A stretch of DNA of 64,000 nucleotides from Sphaerospermopsis torques-reginae ITEP-024 (GCF_019598945.1 NZ_CP080598.1:2790001-2854000); one strand, 5' to 3'; shown: positions 44,970 through 54,835, counted from the stretch's first letter. Notes: generated from the letters alone by a model not told the origin. Translations and numbers: made by a program.

Positions 44970-47900
44970 ATGGTGCAAATGCGACCCAATCAACAAAGCA
45001 GCCAATTTAACAAAGAAGAGGCTTTAGTCCTGCCTTTTAATACCGTTGGTATTGCAGATATACCCTTTGTCGGTGGCAAAAACGCATCCTTGGGTGAAAT
45101 GATTCAGCAGTTGCAACCTAAAGGAGTGAAAGTTCCTACAGGTTTTGCTACCACAGCTTATGCTTATAGATATTTCATCCAAGCCGCAGGCTTAGAAACC
45201 AGATTAAGAAAGATTTTTGCAACTTTAGATGTAGAAGATGTTGACAATTTGCGACAATGTGGTAAACAAGCCCGGTCGCTAATGTTAGAAACGCCATTTC
45301 CGATAGACTTGCAAGAAGCGATCGCCCGTTCCTATCAAGCTTTATGTCAAGAATACGGTGAAGACACCGACGTTGCAGTGCGTTCCAGTGCTACAGCAGA
45401 AGACTTACCCGATGCCAGTTTTGCAGGTCAACAAGAAACTTACCTCAACGTTCACGGACTTAAAAACGTATTAGAATCTTGTCATAAATGCTTTGCGTCC
45501 ATTTTTACAGATCGTGCAATTTCCTACCGTCAACTCAAAGGTTTCGATCATTTTGAAGTTGCACTATCCGTAGGTGTGCAAAAAATGGTACGTTCTGACA
45601 TGGCTTGTTCTGGTGTGATGTTCTCCATTGACACGGAAACTGGTTTTAAAGATGCAGCATTAATTACTGCGGCCTATGGTTTAGGTGAAAACGTGGTTCA
45701 AGGTGCTGTTAACCCTGATGAATATTTAGTATTTAAACCCACCTTAAAACAAGGATATCAACCCATTCTGCAAAAACGGTTGGGAACAAAAGAAATTAAA
45801 ATGGTTTATGATTTGGGTGGAACAAAATTAACCAAAAATGTTTCCGTTCCTGAATCAGAAAAAAACCAATTGGCTTTAAATAATGATGAAATATTGCAAT
45901 TAGCAAACTGGGCTTCCATTATTGAAGACCATTATTCCCAAGTCCGGGGTATGTTTACTCCAATGGACATTGAATGGGCAAAAGATGGTATCACTGGAGA
46001 ATTATTCATAGTCCAAGCTAGACCAGAAACAGTCCAATCTCAAAAATCGAAAACTGTTCTCAGAACTTATGTTCTCAAAGAAAAAGGTGATGTTCTGTTA
46101 ACAGGTCGTAGCGTTGGCGAAATGATTGGTCAAGGTAAAGCTAGAGTAATTCTTGATGTTCACCAAATTAACCAATTCCAAGCTGGTGAAGTGTTAGTTA
46201 CCAACCGTACAGACCCAGACTGGGAACCAATTATGAAAAAAGCTAGTGCTATTGTCACTAACTCTGGTGGTAGAACTTGTTTTGATGGAGAAACGAAAAT
46301 TCTCACAAATCAAGGTTTTATGACCATGCAACAAATTTATGAACAAGGATATCAAGGATTATCAACTTTAGCCCTGAACACTAAAACCCATCAGATGGAA
46401 TGGAAACCAATTATAGATGCAATGAAACGTACATCTCAAATAATTGGTGTGAGTGTATCTCAAACTGGAAAAGTTAGAGATAATTTCCTGCGGTTAACTC
46501 CTGATCATAAAATGGTCAATCTTAGGAATGGTGAATATACCAAAACTGAGATTCAAGAAATGTTAAATAATCAAGAAATGGTGCTTGTATCTCAGAATAT
46601 TCCCACATTAGGTAATAGCAAAAATCAAGCAGCAGATTTAGCTTATCTTCTGGGAGGAATTATTACAGACGGTTCAATTTACACCAGTCGAACTCATGGA
46701 GAAGTCCAGTTTATCCAAAAATCTGTACCAGAAAAACAAGCATTCATAGCTACTATGAATGAAAAAATGAATGCTGTTTATGGTAAATCTTTTGCGACTT
46801 GTGAGAAAGCAGTATCTTCAGGTTACATCCGAGGAAAACAGGTAACAGTCCAAGCTACAGCTTATCGTGTTTATTCTCAGGCGATCGCCTATGACTTAAA
46901 AGAAAAAGAACAACAGATTACTCAAATTCTCCTAGAAAATTCTTCAGAAGTTTCCTATCAATTTTTAGGAGGTGTAATTGATGGTGATGGTTGCTATGCT
47001 AATAACCGCATCAACATTTATATTTCTGAAGAAAACTTACTACAAGCTGTAATTATTGCTTGTTTGAAAATCAATACTGTTCCTCAAGTTACTAAAAACC
47101 GTAATATCTACAATGTCCAAATTGTAGAAAAATTAGAGCAAATTTTACAATATACCCAACGAGTTAAAGGAGATACTACTCCACGAACTATTCAAACTAG
47201 ATTTTTTGCTACTAATCAACTATTTGGTGACAATGTAACAAGTCAAATCAAATTGATAAGAGATAAAAACTTACTTATTTCCGATAAACAACTGGGTGAA
47301 ATGAGTGAGTTTGCAGACCTTTTACAAGGTGATCTGCGAATGCAACGAGTTGTTAAAGTTGCAGATGCAGTAGACGCTGAAGTTTATAATATTACTGTTG
47401 CCGATCATCATAATTATCTAGTTTTCACGGACAAATATACTCCTGTAGTTGTTTGTAACTGTCACGCCGCAATTATCGCCAGAGAAATGGGTATTCCTGC
47501 CATAGTTGGTTGCGGAAATGCGACTACAGTTTTGAAGACAGGACAGGAAATTACTGTTAGTTGTGCTGAAGGTGAAACAGGCAGAGTTTACGCAGGTTTG
47601 TTAAACTTTGAAATTCAAGAATTACCTTTAGATAATTTGCCTCGAACCCGCACAAAAATTATGATGAATGTGGGCAACCCAGAGGAAGCTTTAGGTTTAA
47701 CAGCAATTCCTAATGACGGTGTGGGTTTAGCAAGAATGGAATTTATTATTGCGAACCATATCAAAGCTCATCCTTTAGCATTGTTGCATTTTGATGAATT
47801 GGAAGACGAACTAGCAAAATATAAAATTGCTGAGTTAACCGCCCAATATGAAAATAAAGCTGAATTTTTCATAGCTCAATTGGCGCAAGGTATTGGTACA

Positions 47901-48587
47901 ATTGCCGCAGCATTTTATCCCAAACCTGTGATAGTTCGGTTGTCTGATTTCAAGAGTAACGAATATGCTAACCTCTTAGGTGGTAGACAATTTGAACCCA
48001 AAGAAGAAAACCCAATGATCGGCTGGCGTGGTGCTTCTCGCTACTATGATCCTCGTTACCGTGAAGGTTTCGCTCTGGAATGTCAAGCCATGAAACGAGT
48101 ACGGGATGAAATGGGTTTAACTAACATGATCCTCATGGTCCCCTTCTGTCGCACTCCCGAAGAAGGAAAACGGGTACTGGAAGAAATGGCGAAAAACGGC
48201 TTGGTTCGTGGTGAGAACGGTTTAGAAGTTTATGTAATGTGCGAATTGCCCAGTAACGTGCTACTTGCAGACGAATTTAGCCAAGTCTTTGACGGTTTCT
48301 CCATTGGTTCTAATGACTTGACACAGTTAACATTAGGATTAGACCGAGATTCAGAGTTAGTTGCCCATTTGTTTGATGAACGCAACGAAGCTGTAAAACG
48401 GACAATTGCTAAAGCGATCGCCACCGCTAAAGAATATAATCGCAAGATTGGTATTTGCGGTCAAGCTCCTAGCGATTATCCCGAATTTGCTAGATTCTTG
48501 GTAGAATTGGGTATAGATTCTATCAGTCTCAACCCTGATTCTGTGATCAAGACCATGTTAGAAATTGCAGAAGCAGAAGGAATGTAG
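44970..48587 (+). CDS. ppsA: Phosphoenolpyruvate synthase interrupted by an intein
   Basis: 1205 residues as translated; removing residues 437-830 leaves an 811-residue PEP synthase, the usual size. N-terminal ATP-binding domain at about 20-365 (GGKNASLGEM, VRSSATAEDLPDASFAGQQE). The swivelling phosphohistidine domain is split within SGGRT/CHAAIIAREMG; the catalytic histidine is H832, two residues past the intein. The C-terminal PEP/pyruvate barrel ends with ICGQAPSDYPEFARFLVELG. The enzyme makes PEP from pyruvate and ATP, giving AMP and phosphate. Without splicing the active site is broken, so activity depends on intein removal. Confidence 0.95.
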   Translation: MVQMRPNQQSSQFNKEEALVLPFNTVGIADIPFVGGKNASLGEMIQQLQPKGVKVPTGFATTAYAYRYFIQAAGLETRLRKIFATLDVEDVDNLRQCGKQARSLMLETPFPIDLQEAIARSYQALCQEYGEDTDVAVRSSATAEDLPDASFAGQQETYLNVHGLKNVLESCHKCFASIFTDRAISYRQLKGFDHFEVALSVGVQKMVRSDMACSGVMFSIDTETGFKDAALITAAYGLGENVVQGAVNPDEYLVFKPTLKQGYQPILQKRLGTKEIKMVYDLGGTKLTKNVSVPESEKNQLALNNDEILQLANWASIIEDHYSQVRGMFTPMDIEWAKDGITGELFIVQARPETVQSQKSKTVLRTYVLKEKGDVLLTGRSVGEMIGQGKARVILDVHQINQFQAGEVLVTNRTDPDWEPIMKKASAIVTNSGGRTCFDGETKILTNQGFMTMQQIYEQGYQGLSTLALNTKTHQMEWKPIIDAMKRTSQIIGVSVSQTGKVRDNFLRLTPDHKMVNLRNGEYTKTEIQEMLNNQEMVLVSQNIPTLGNSKNQAADLAYLLGGIITDGSIYTSRTHGEVQFIQKSVPEKQAFIATMNEKMNAVYGKSFATCEKAVSSGYIRGKQVTVQATAYRVYSQAIAYDLKEKEQQITQILLENSSEVSYQFLGGVIDGDGCYANNRINIYISEENLLQAVIIACLKINTVPQVTKNRNIYNVQIVEKLEQILQYTQRVKGDTTPRTIQTRFFATNQLFGDNVTSQIKLIRDKNLLISDKQLGEMSEFADLLQGDLRMQRVVKVADAVDAEVYNITVADHHNYLVFTDKYTPVVVCNCHAAIIAREMGIPAIVGCGNATTVLKTGQEITVSCAEGETGRVYAGLLNFEIQELPLDNLPRTRTKIMMNVGNPEEALGLTAIPNDGVGLARMEFIIANHIKAHPLALLHFDELEDELAKYKIAELTAQYENKAEFFIAQLAQGIGTIAAAFYPKPVIVRLSDFKSNEYANLLGGRQFEPKEENPMIGWRGASRYYDPRYREGFALECQAMKRVRDEMGLTNMILMVPFCRTPEEGKRVLEEMAKNGLVRGENGLEVYVMCELPSNVLLADEFSQVFDGFSIGSNDLTQLTLGLDRDSELVAHLFDERNEAVKRTIAKAIATAKEYNRKIGICGQAPSDYPEFARFLVELGIDSISLNPDSVIKTMLEIAEAEGM
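46278..47459 (+). mobile_element. Intein with LAGLIDADG endonuclease inside ppsA
   Basis: 394 residues in frame, from C (CFDGETKILTNQGFMTMQQI) to N (YTPVVVCN), followed by extein C. Splicing blocks: N-terminal Cys1; block B NFLRLTPDHKMV with TxxH; block F VYNITVADHHNYLVF. Two LAGLIDADG-type helices, YLLGGIITDGSI and FLGGVIDGDGCY, mark a homing endonuclease; the aspartates are kept, so it may be active. The residue before the final Asn is Cys, not the usual His. The insertion point, right before the catalytic histidine, is a known intein site in PEP synthases of archaea. Confidence 0.93.
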
Positions 48588-49139
48588 GTGATTGGGGACT
48601 GGGGACTGGGGACCTCACAAGTGTAGGTATTTTACATTGTCGTGAGGGCAAGACTTGGATGACTTGGAAGGACAGTGGACAAGGGAGGAAAACCGTACAA
48701 AATCAGATGCTCTTGGTAACCAGAAAACTACGTTAAAATACTGGTGTGCGTATCAAATCTTCCTTGTCTACAATACCTCCTTGTCTTCCTAGTACAACAC
48801 AGCGTAAATAAACCAACCATTCTAAATCTCCGACAATCCTATGCTGTCTTGGTTTTGACTTTTGACTTTTGGGTAATTAATTTTATTTTTCCCAATCACC
48901 AATCCCCAATCACCAATCCCCAATCCCCAATTTTGGCAGCAAAAAGTGAATTTAAAGATCCTCAAAAAAAGCTGGCGTTAATATCATGTTTGGTGAGTTG
49001 GTAATGATCACGCGATTTGTGCAAAAATCGGAAAAATATCTTTTTTCCTGTACCCCGCAATCCTACTTTCTTAATGAAAACTCTGAACACGGACACGATA
49101 TAACCAGCACCCATTAATATATTTCAAATTATAGATTAT
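48588..49139. other. Repeat-filled intergenic region
   Basis: GGGGACT units directly after ppsA (48592-48613) and AATCACCAATCCCC-type units near 48893-48932. An 86-codon frame through the second block is not credible. No RNA gene was recognised. Confidence 0.5.
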
Positions 49140-52136
49140 ATGCAATTAAACGATCAGCTAGTTACTTCAAAGAGTGTACATCAAATTATTGATCGTTGTC
49201 CCTTGAGGATTAGCCCTGATAGCCCTGTAATGGATGCTATTGTCTTGATTCAAGAACAAAGTAACAGCCCAGAAATAGTCAACGCCTCAGAATCATTACC
49301 AAAAAGCAAAGATAGAAGCTATGTTTTAGTGGTAGAAGAAAGGCATTTATTAGGGATATTTACCCTGAGAGATATAGTTCGGTTAAAAGAGTTTAAATGG
49401 AATTTATTGAATACAAAAATAACTGAAGTGATGACCAAGGAAGTTATCACACTAAGAGAATCAGAATTGCAAGACATTACCACAGTTTTGTCAATCTTGC
49501 AGCAACATGGAATCCATTATTTACCCATTGTGGATGATAGGGAAGAACTGGTAGGAATAGTTAGAGAATCTGACCTGTTAGCAGAATTGGATTTAGTGAA
49601 AATAGTTGGTGTTGTTGAGAGTTTACAAAAATATTTCCAAGAGTCACAACAGCCCGCGCATAATAGATACCGTGAGTGTAAATATCACAATAAGCAAACA
49701 GAGGAAGTATGCTGTAAAAATCAAAATATTATACACAGATTGGTAGCAGAAAAAGTTGCCAACGAGATAAAAATTAACGAAGAACTTCAGCAAACTCTAG
49801 AAGAACTGCAAATTGTTGAGGAAGAACTACGCCAACAAAACGAACAACTCGTTGTTGCTCGTGAGATTGTAGAATTAGAAAGCCGGCGTTATCAAAATTT
49901 GTTTGAATTTACACCCTGTGGTTATTTAGTAACTGATCAATGGGGCAACATTCAACAGGCCAATCATGCAGCATCAACCTTGCTATCTGTAGACATAAAA
50001 TATCTAGTAGGCAAGCCACTCAAGCTTTATATTGCTAAAGAAGATAGCCATACCTTTATATCCCGGCTGGCAGATTTAGAACAATTCCCAGAATGGGAAA
50101 TTAGTATCCAACCACGAAAGGGAGAACCTTTCCCTGCTAGTGTGAAAGTAGCTCCTGAACCAGGGCAAGTGGAATACTATGGTGGCATTGGTGAAGATAT
50201 TACCGAGCGTAAACTGGCTGACCAAACTTTGCGGGAAAGTGAAGAGCGACTAACTTTAGCCCTGGAAGCGGTCAAAATGGGAATATGGGATTGGAACATG
50301 ACCACCAATACCTATATATGGTCTGCTCATGTAGGTCCATTGTACGGATTGCCCAAGGGTAGTTTGTGTCCACCAACTTGTTCAGATTTCTTAGATTTAA
50401 TTCATCCTGAAGACATTCAGGTTTTTACTCAAGAACTGAATCTTGCCATTGAGCAAAAAACCGAGTTTAGTGTTGAATATCGGGCTGTTTGGCCTGACGG
50501 TAGCCTGCACTGGTTAAGCACCAGAGGAAAAGTCTACTGTGACAAACAAAGTCAGCCAATACGGGTAATTGGTACAACTAGAGATATATCTGATCGCAAA
50601 CAAAAAGAACAGCAAATCTACGAGCAAGCGGCTTTATTAGATATCGCTACCGATGCTATTTTTGTGCGAGATTTTGACACAAAAATCCTCTTTTGGAGTC
50701 GGGGGGCAGAAAGGATATATGGTTGGACTCAGGATGAAGCTGTAGGCAAAAACCTTCAGGATCTTTTCTGCCCTAAAACTGCACTACAAAAAGAAGTAAA
50801 CGCCCTGAAAACAGTAATTAAGTTGGGAACTTGGCAAGGTGAGTTACGTAAAAAAACCAAATCTGGCCAGGAAATTATTCTGGAAAGTCGTTGGACATTG
50901 ATGTTTGATGCTGAGGGACAACCAAAATCCATCTTAGTTGTAGATACTAATATTACAGAAAGAAAAAAACTAGAAGATCAATTTTACCGTACCCAAAGAT
51001 TAGAAAGCATTGGAACTTTAGCTGGTGGTATTGCCCACGATTTAAATAATATATTGACACCTATTTTAACTGCAACCCAATTACTTAAAGGCAAACTTGC
51101 TAAAAATCCAGAACGCCATCCCCAAATGCTCGATATTATTGAAAATAATGCTCAACGAGGTTCAGCTTTAGTCAGACAAGTTTTATCCTTTGCGCGAGGT
51201 TTAAAAGGAGAAAAAACAATAGTACAAGTTAAACACCTGATTACAGAAATTATTCAAATTGCTAAACAGACATTCCCCAAATCTATTGAATTTAGCACTC
51301 AAATACCTGAAAATCTTTGGACTGTTTCTGGAGATACTACACAACTACATCAGGTATTAATGAACCTGGTAGTTAATGCCCATGATGCCATGCCAGCAGG
51401 TGGAATGCTAACAATTACTGCGGAAAATATGTTTATTGATGAAGCTTATGCACGGATGAATCTTGAGTCCAAAGTCGGGCATTATATTGTGATTACTGTC
51501 ACCGATACAGGAATAGGAATTTCATCAGAAATATTAGACAGAATTTTTGAGCCATTTTTCACTACTAAAGAAGTTGGTACTGGGACAGGATTGGGTTTAC
51601 CAACAGCGTTAGGAATTATTAAAAGTCATCATGGTTTTGTAACAGTTTCTAGCCTGGTTGGTAAAGGCAGTACATTTAAAGTCTTCTTACCATCATTAGA
51701 ATCTCCTCCAATCCCTAGTTTAGAGCAATTGGAAATAGAACCAGGCAAAGGAGAATTGATTTTGGTAGTTGATGATGAACCTCAAATACTTGATGTGGCT
51801 AGAATGATCCTGGAAAATAACAACTACCAGACTTTGACTGCTAGTAATGGCATTGAAGCGATCGCTCTTTATGCCCAATATAAACAGGAAATCAGTGTAG
51901 TTTTAATAGATATGATGATGCCTGAAATGGATGGTGTCACTACTATTCGCACTATGCAAAAAATGAACCCAGATGTACAAGTGATTGCTTGCAGTGGACT
52001 GGGTACAATAGAGTTATTACCGGAATCACGAGAAACAAAAGTTCAAGCAGTGTTATTAAAACCTTACACTGCCAATGATTTATTGCACAGTTTAAATCAG
52101 GTAATGGACAATGGAGAATTGACAATGGAAAATTGA
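49140..52136 (+). CDS. Hybrid histidine kinase: CBS pair, three PAS domains, kinase, receiver
   Basis: 998 residues. CBS pair at about 10-155 (PLRISPDSPVMDAIVLIQEQ; VMTKEVITLRESELQDITTV). A helical linker runs to 245, then three PAS domains (about 250-360, 365-485 and 495-610). The kinase has GTLAGGIAHDLNNILTPIL with the histidine near 633, and ATP motifs VTDTGIGI and GTGLGLPTALGI. The receiver at about 870-990 has the aspartate in VVLIDMMMPEMDG near 923. CBS domains usually bind adenosine nucleotides, so energy sensing is plausible. No separate partner regulator is adjacent. Confidence 0.9.
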   Translation: MQLNDQLVTSKSVHQIIDRCPLRISPDSPVMDAIVLIQEQSNSPEIVNASESLPKSKDRSYVLVVEERHLLGIFTLRDIVRLKEFKWNLLNTKITEVMTKEVITLRESELQDITTVLSILQQHGIHYLPIVDDREELVGIVRESDLLAELDLVKIVGVVESLQKYFQESQQPAHNRYRECKYHNKQTEEVCCKNQNIIHRLVAEKVANEIKINEELQQTLEELQIVEEELRQQNEQLVVAREIVELESRRYQNLFEFTPCGYLVTDQWGNIQQANHAASTLLSVDIKYLVGKPLKLYIAKEDSHTFISRLADLEQFPEWEISIQPRKGEPFPASVKVAPEPGQVEYYGGIGEDITERKLADQTLRESEERLTLALEAVKMGIWDWNMTTNTYIWSAHVGPLYGLPKGSLCPPTCSDFLDLIHPEDIQVFTQELNLAIEQKTEFSVEYRAVWPDGSLHWLSTRGKVYCDKQSQPIRVIGTTRDISDRKQKEQQIYEQAALLDIATDAIFVRDFDTKILFWSRGAERIYGWTQDEAVGKNLQDLFCPKTALQKEVNALKTVIKLGTWQGELRKKTKSGQEIILESRWTLMFDAEGQPKSILVVDTNITERKKLEDQFYRTQRLESIGTLAGGIAHDLNNILTPILTATQLLKGKLAKNPERHPQMLDIIENNAQRGSALVRQVLSFARGLKGEKTIVQVKHLITEIIQIAKQTFPKSIEFSTQIPENLWTVSGDTTQLHQVLMNLVVNAHDAMPAGGMLTITAENMFIDEAYARMNLESKVGHYIVITVTDTGIGISSEILDRIFEPFFTTKEVGTGTGLGLPTALGIIKSHHGFVTVSSLVGKGSTFKVFLPSLESPPIPSLEQLEIEPGKGELILVVDDEPQILDVARMILENNNYQTLTASNGIEAIALYAQYKQEISVVLIDMMMPEMDGVTTIRTMQKMNPDVQVIACSGLGTIELLPESRETKVQAVLLKPYTANDLLHSLNQVMDNGELTMEN

Positions 52137-52160
52137 CAATTATCAATTATCAATTATCAA

Positions 52161-53255
52161 TTATTTTTCTCCTATATATATACCCAAAGAGTGAGCAATT
52201 TGGACTAAATCACATTTAGGATCAACAAGAGCAGGACTTTTATCCAAAGCATCTTGGATAGGAACAGCTACAACTTCTCCATTTTTCCAAGCTAACATTT
52301 GATCATATTTTTCTTGGGCGATTAAATCAACTGCGGTTTTACCAAAAGCTGTGGCTATAAGACGATCTAAAGCTGAGGGAATACCACCCCTTTGAATATG
52401 TCCTAAAACCGATACTCTGGTATCTACAAAATGGTGAGTTAAACTAGAAATTTGATCAGCAATATATTGACCACGACCACATTTAGGGGATGTAATATGA
52501 TCAGAAGGGGCATTTTCTAAACTGCAAGTATGGCCATCACTTAAATCTTCTAAACAAGGGGTAGCACCTTCAGCCACAAGAATAATAGCAAATTTGCGTC
52601 GCCAGCGATCGCGCAATTCCTGTAAATGATCACAAATACCCTTGACAGTATAAGGAATTTCAGGAATTAAAATCACATCAGCACCCCCAGCAATACCAGA
52701 ATATAATGCTAAATGTCCCGCAGTACGTCCCATAACTTCCACAATCATCACTCGGTCGTGACTTGCAGCCGTAAATGTGAGACGATTAATAGCATCAACA
52801 ACTGTATTTACTGCTGTATCAAAACCAATTGATCTTTCAGTTAAAGCGACATCATTATCAATAGTTTTGGGAATAGCAACTAAATTCCAACTACCCATAT
52901 TTGCTAATTCATGGATAATCTTTAAACTACCATCACCACCAACAGCAATTAAAGCATCTAAACCCAAAGCTTCATAACTAGCTAAAATTGCTGGTGCAGC
53001 AGCTAAAGTATCCCCTTTATTAATACTACCTAAAATCGTTCCCCCCATATTAATTAAAGGATCAATACCACGTAGATCCCAACCGTGCAAATTTAGGGGT
53101 ATAGTTTGTCGTTCTAATAAACCTTGGGTGGCATAAGGAATACCGACAACTTCCCAATTAAATGTAAGAGTCGCATGACTAACAGCAGCACGAATCACAC
53201 AATTTAAACCAGGACAGTCACCACCACTTGTAAGAATACCGATACGTTTTTTCAT
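52161..53255 (-). CDS. pfkA: 6-phosphofructokinase
   Basis: 364 residues. ILTSGGDCPGLNCVIR at the N-terminus, AVGGDGSLKIIHE near 101, the catalytic PKTIDNDVALTERSIGFDTA near 130-149, and EVMGRTAGHLALYSG near 173. GGDGS favours ATP over pyrophosphate as donor, while PKTIDND is of the mixed group III type, so donor choice is not fully settled. It commits fructose-6-phosphate to glycolysis. The ATG follows directly on tandem repeats with no Shine-Dalgarno sequence. Confidence 0.93.
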   Translation of the reverse strand: MKKRIGILTSGGDCPGLNCVIRAAVSHATLTFNWEVVGIPYATQGLLERQTIPLNLHGWDLRGIDPLINMGGTILGSINKGDTLAAAPAILASYEALGLDALIAVGGDGSLKIIHELANMGSWNLVAIPKTIDNDVALTERSIGFDTAVNTVVDAINRLTFTAASHDRVMIVEVMGRTAGHLALYSGIAGGADVILIPEIPYTVKGICDHLQELRDRWRRKFAIILVAEGATPCLEDLSDGHTCSLENAPSDHITSPKCGRGQYIADQISSLTHHFVDTRVSVLGHIQRGGIPSALDRLIATAFGKTAVDLIAQEKYDQMLAWKNGEVVAVPIQDALDKSPALVDPKCDLVQIAHSLGIYIGEK

Positions 53256-53300
53256 AGGAGTTCAGGAGTTCAGGAGTCAGGAGTTCAGGAGTCAGGAGGA
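53256..53300. repeat. Heptamer repeats touching the pfkA start codon
   Basis: GGAGTTCA/GGAGTCA units on the plus strand, read as TGAACTCC/TGACTCC in the pfkA transcript. They form the last 45 bases of its leader; CTCCT is the opposite of a ribosome site. Confidence 0.85.
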
Positions 53301-53381
53301 GTAATTTTTTTGAGGAGGTTAACAAAAGCTGGATGGTGTTAACTTAGGTTACAGATGACTTATTTGTTAGCATCTACACCC

Positions 53382-53431
53382 GCCATGAAATGAATTTCAT
53401 GGCTAATAGTCAAAGTTTACTAAAGTAAACT
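53382..53431. repeat. Pair of perfect palindromes, left group
   Basis: GCCATGAAAT-GA-ATTTCATGGC at 53382-53403 and AGTTTACT-AA-AGTAAACT at 53414-53431. Both have a two-base centre and no mismatch. They lie left of element B copy 4. Confidence 0.85.
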
Positions 53432-53438
53432 ATAGATA

Positions 53439-53541
53439 TACAGCAGATTCGAGGTTTATGAGGTACAGTAATCAATTGAAATTTAAGTCTTAAAACTACC
53501 TTCTAAAATTCGTGTACCTCATTTACTCCAAAAGTGCTGTA
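53439..53541. repeat. Element B, copy 4
   Basis: Ends TACAGCAGATTCGAGG and CAAAAGTGCTGTA with inner ATGAGGTACA and TGTACCTCAT. 103 bp, placed exactly between two pairs of palindromes. Confidence 0.75.
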
Positions 53542-53558
53542 GATTGATGGGTATTTTT

Positions 53559-53608
53559 AGTCATCTTTAGATGACTTTTGCTATGAGACTGGGAATTCAT
53601 TCCCAGTC
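53559..53608. repeat. Pair of perfect palindromes, right group
   Basis: AGTCATCT-TT-AGATGACT at 53559-53576 and GACTGGGAAT-TC-ATTCCCAGTC at 53587-53608. They mirror the left group in form, not in sequence. Confidence 0.85.
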
Positions 53609-53654
53609 GGGTTATCGGTTTTACGCTAAGTTAATTACTAATATCAATCAGTGA

Positions 53655-53692
53655 TTTTTCCCAGTCCCCAGTCCCCAGTCCCCAGTCCCCAA
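53655..53692. repeat. CCCAGTC tandem repeat after the DHOD-like gene
   Basis: Five CCCAGTC-type units end at the stop codon of the gene at 53693. Confidence 0.85.
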
Positions 53693-54724
53693 TCACCTCA
53701 TCTGTGTTGACATCTGTACTTGTCTACCCCATTCTGGTTTGTAACTTTGCAAAGCTTTCATATACTGAGCGCGTTCAAAGGCGCTAGGATCAGGGCAGTT
53801 AAGCTGACTCATACTACCTTGCATCTGTTTAACTGACTCATATTCATGGGTTTCCATCCATTCCCGCAAATCTTTTTCTAAACACCGAATATGATCAATA
53901 CCATGCCGTAACAACACAGAACACAGCATAGTTGCATTAGCCCCCACCATCAACATTTTGATCACATCATGGGCGTTGTGAATACCGCTAGTTGCAGCCA
54001 GACTACCTTGAATATGACCATAAAGAATAGCTATCCAGCGTAGAGGTAAACGCATAGCTTGGGGTGTACTTAACAGTACATGAGGTTCAACATCCAAAGT
54101 TTCTAAATTAATATCTGGTTGATAGAACCGATTAAATAATACTAAACCATCAGCCCCAGCCTGATCTAAACGTTTAGCAATATTGGCAGTATTAGTAAAA
54201 TAAGGACTGAGTTTTACAGCTACAGGAATTGTGACTGCACGTTTAACAGATGAGAGAATATCAATATAATTCTGTTCAATTTCTGCGCTGGTTAAATCTG
54301 GGTCAGTGGGAACATAATAAATATTTAATTCTAGTGCGGATGCTCCTGCTTCTTGCATGAGTTTACCATATTCAGTCCAACCACCCAAGGAAGAACCATT
54401 TAAACTAGCAATAATAGGAATATCTACTTGTTCTTTGGCTTTTCTAATATGGTCTAAATATTCCTCTGGACCAACATTAAAATTAGTGGGTTCAGGAAAA
54501 TATGTTAAAGCTTCTGCAAAACTTTCTGTACCGTAAGTTAGATGATGATATAATTCAAATTTTTCTAGGGTTAATTGTTCTTCAAAAAGCGAGTGCATCA
54601 CCACAGCAGCAGCACCAGCATCTTCCATTAATTTGATGTTATCAACTTCTTGAGAAAGGGGAGAAGCTGAAGGTACAAGGGGTGATTTTAATTCTAATCC
54701 TAGATATGTTGTTGTGATGTTCAT
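53693..54724 (-). CDS. Dihydroorotate dehydrogenase-like flavoprotein
   Basis: 343 residues of the class 1 DHOD barrel type. It opens with MNITTTYLGLELKSPLVPSA, has IIASLNGSSLGGWTEYGKLM near 104-123, and AVKLSPYFTNTANIAKRLDQ near 172. FMN-binding is inferred from the fold. It is probably not the main pyrimidine enzyme: this group is regularly found beside nifJ, as here, 131 bases downstream of it on the same strand. The reaction is unknown. The start codon is directly preceded by heptamer repeats. Confidence 0.82.
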   Translation of the reverse strand: MNITTTYLGLELKSPLVPSASPLSQEVDNIKLMEDAGAAAVVMHSLFEEQLTLEKFELYHHLTYGTESFAEALTYFPEPTNFNVGPEEYLDHIRKAKEQVDIPIIASLNGSSLGGWTEYGKLMQEAGASALELNIYYVPTDPDLTSAEIEQNYIDILSSVKRAVTIPVAVKLSPYFTNTANIAKRLDQAGADGLVLFNRFYQPDINLETLDVEPHVLLSTPQAMRLPLRWIAILYGHIQGSLAATSGIHNAHDVIKMLMVGANATMLCSVLLRHGIDHIRCLEKDLREWMETHEYESVKQMQGSMSQLNCPDPSAFERAQYMKALQSYKPEWGRQVQMSTQMR

Positions 54725-54835
54725 AGGTTTGGTAATTGGTGATTGGTAATTGGTGATGCAATTTTGGATTTTGGATTTTGGATTTTGGATTGTTTTTTCA
54801 TTTCCAATCTAAAATCTAAAATCTAAAATTTTCTT
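54725..54835. repeat. Short tandem repeats between nifJ and the DHOD-like gene
   Basis: TAATTGGTGATTGG units (54731-54757), TTTGGAT units (54763-54790) and ATCTAAA units (54806-54828) fill the spacer. Confidence 0.85.

Noticed and set aside
48744..49004. 86-codon plus-strand frame after ppsA
   Set aside because: Much of it is translated heptamer repeat (HQSPITNPQSP); no ribosome site.
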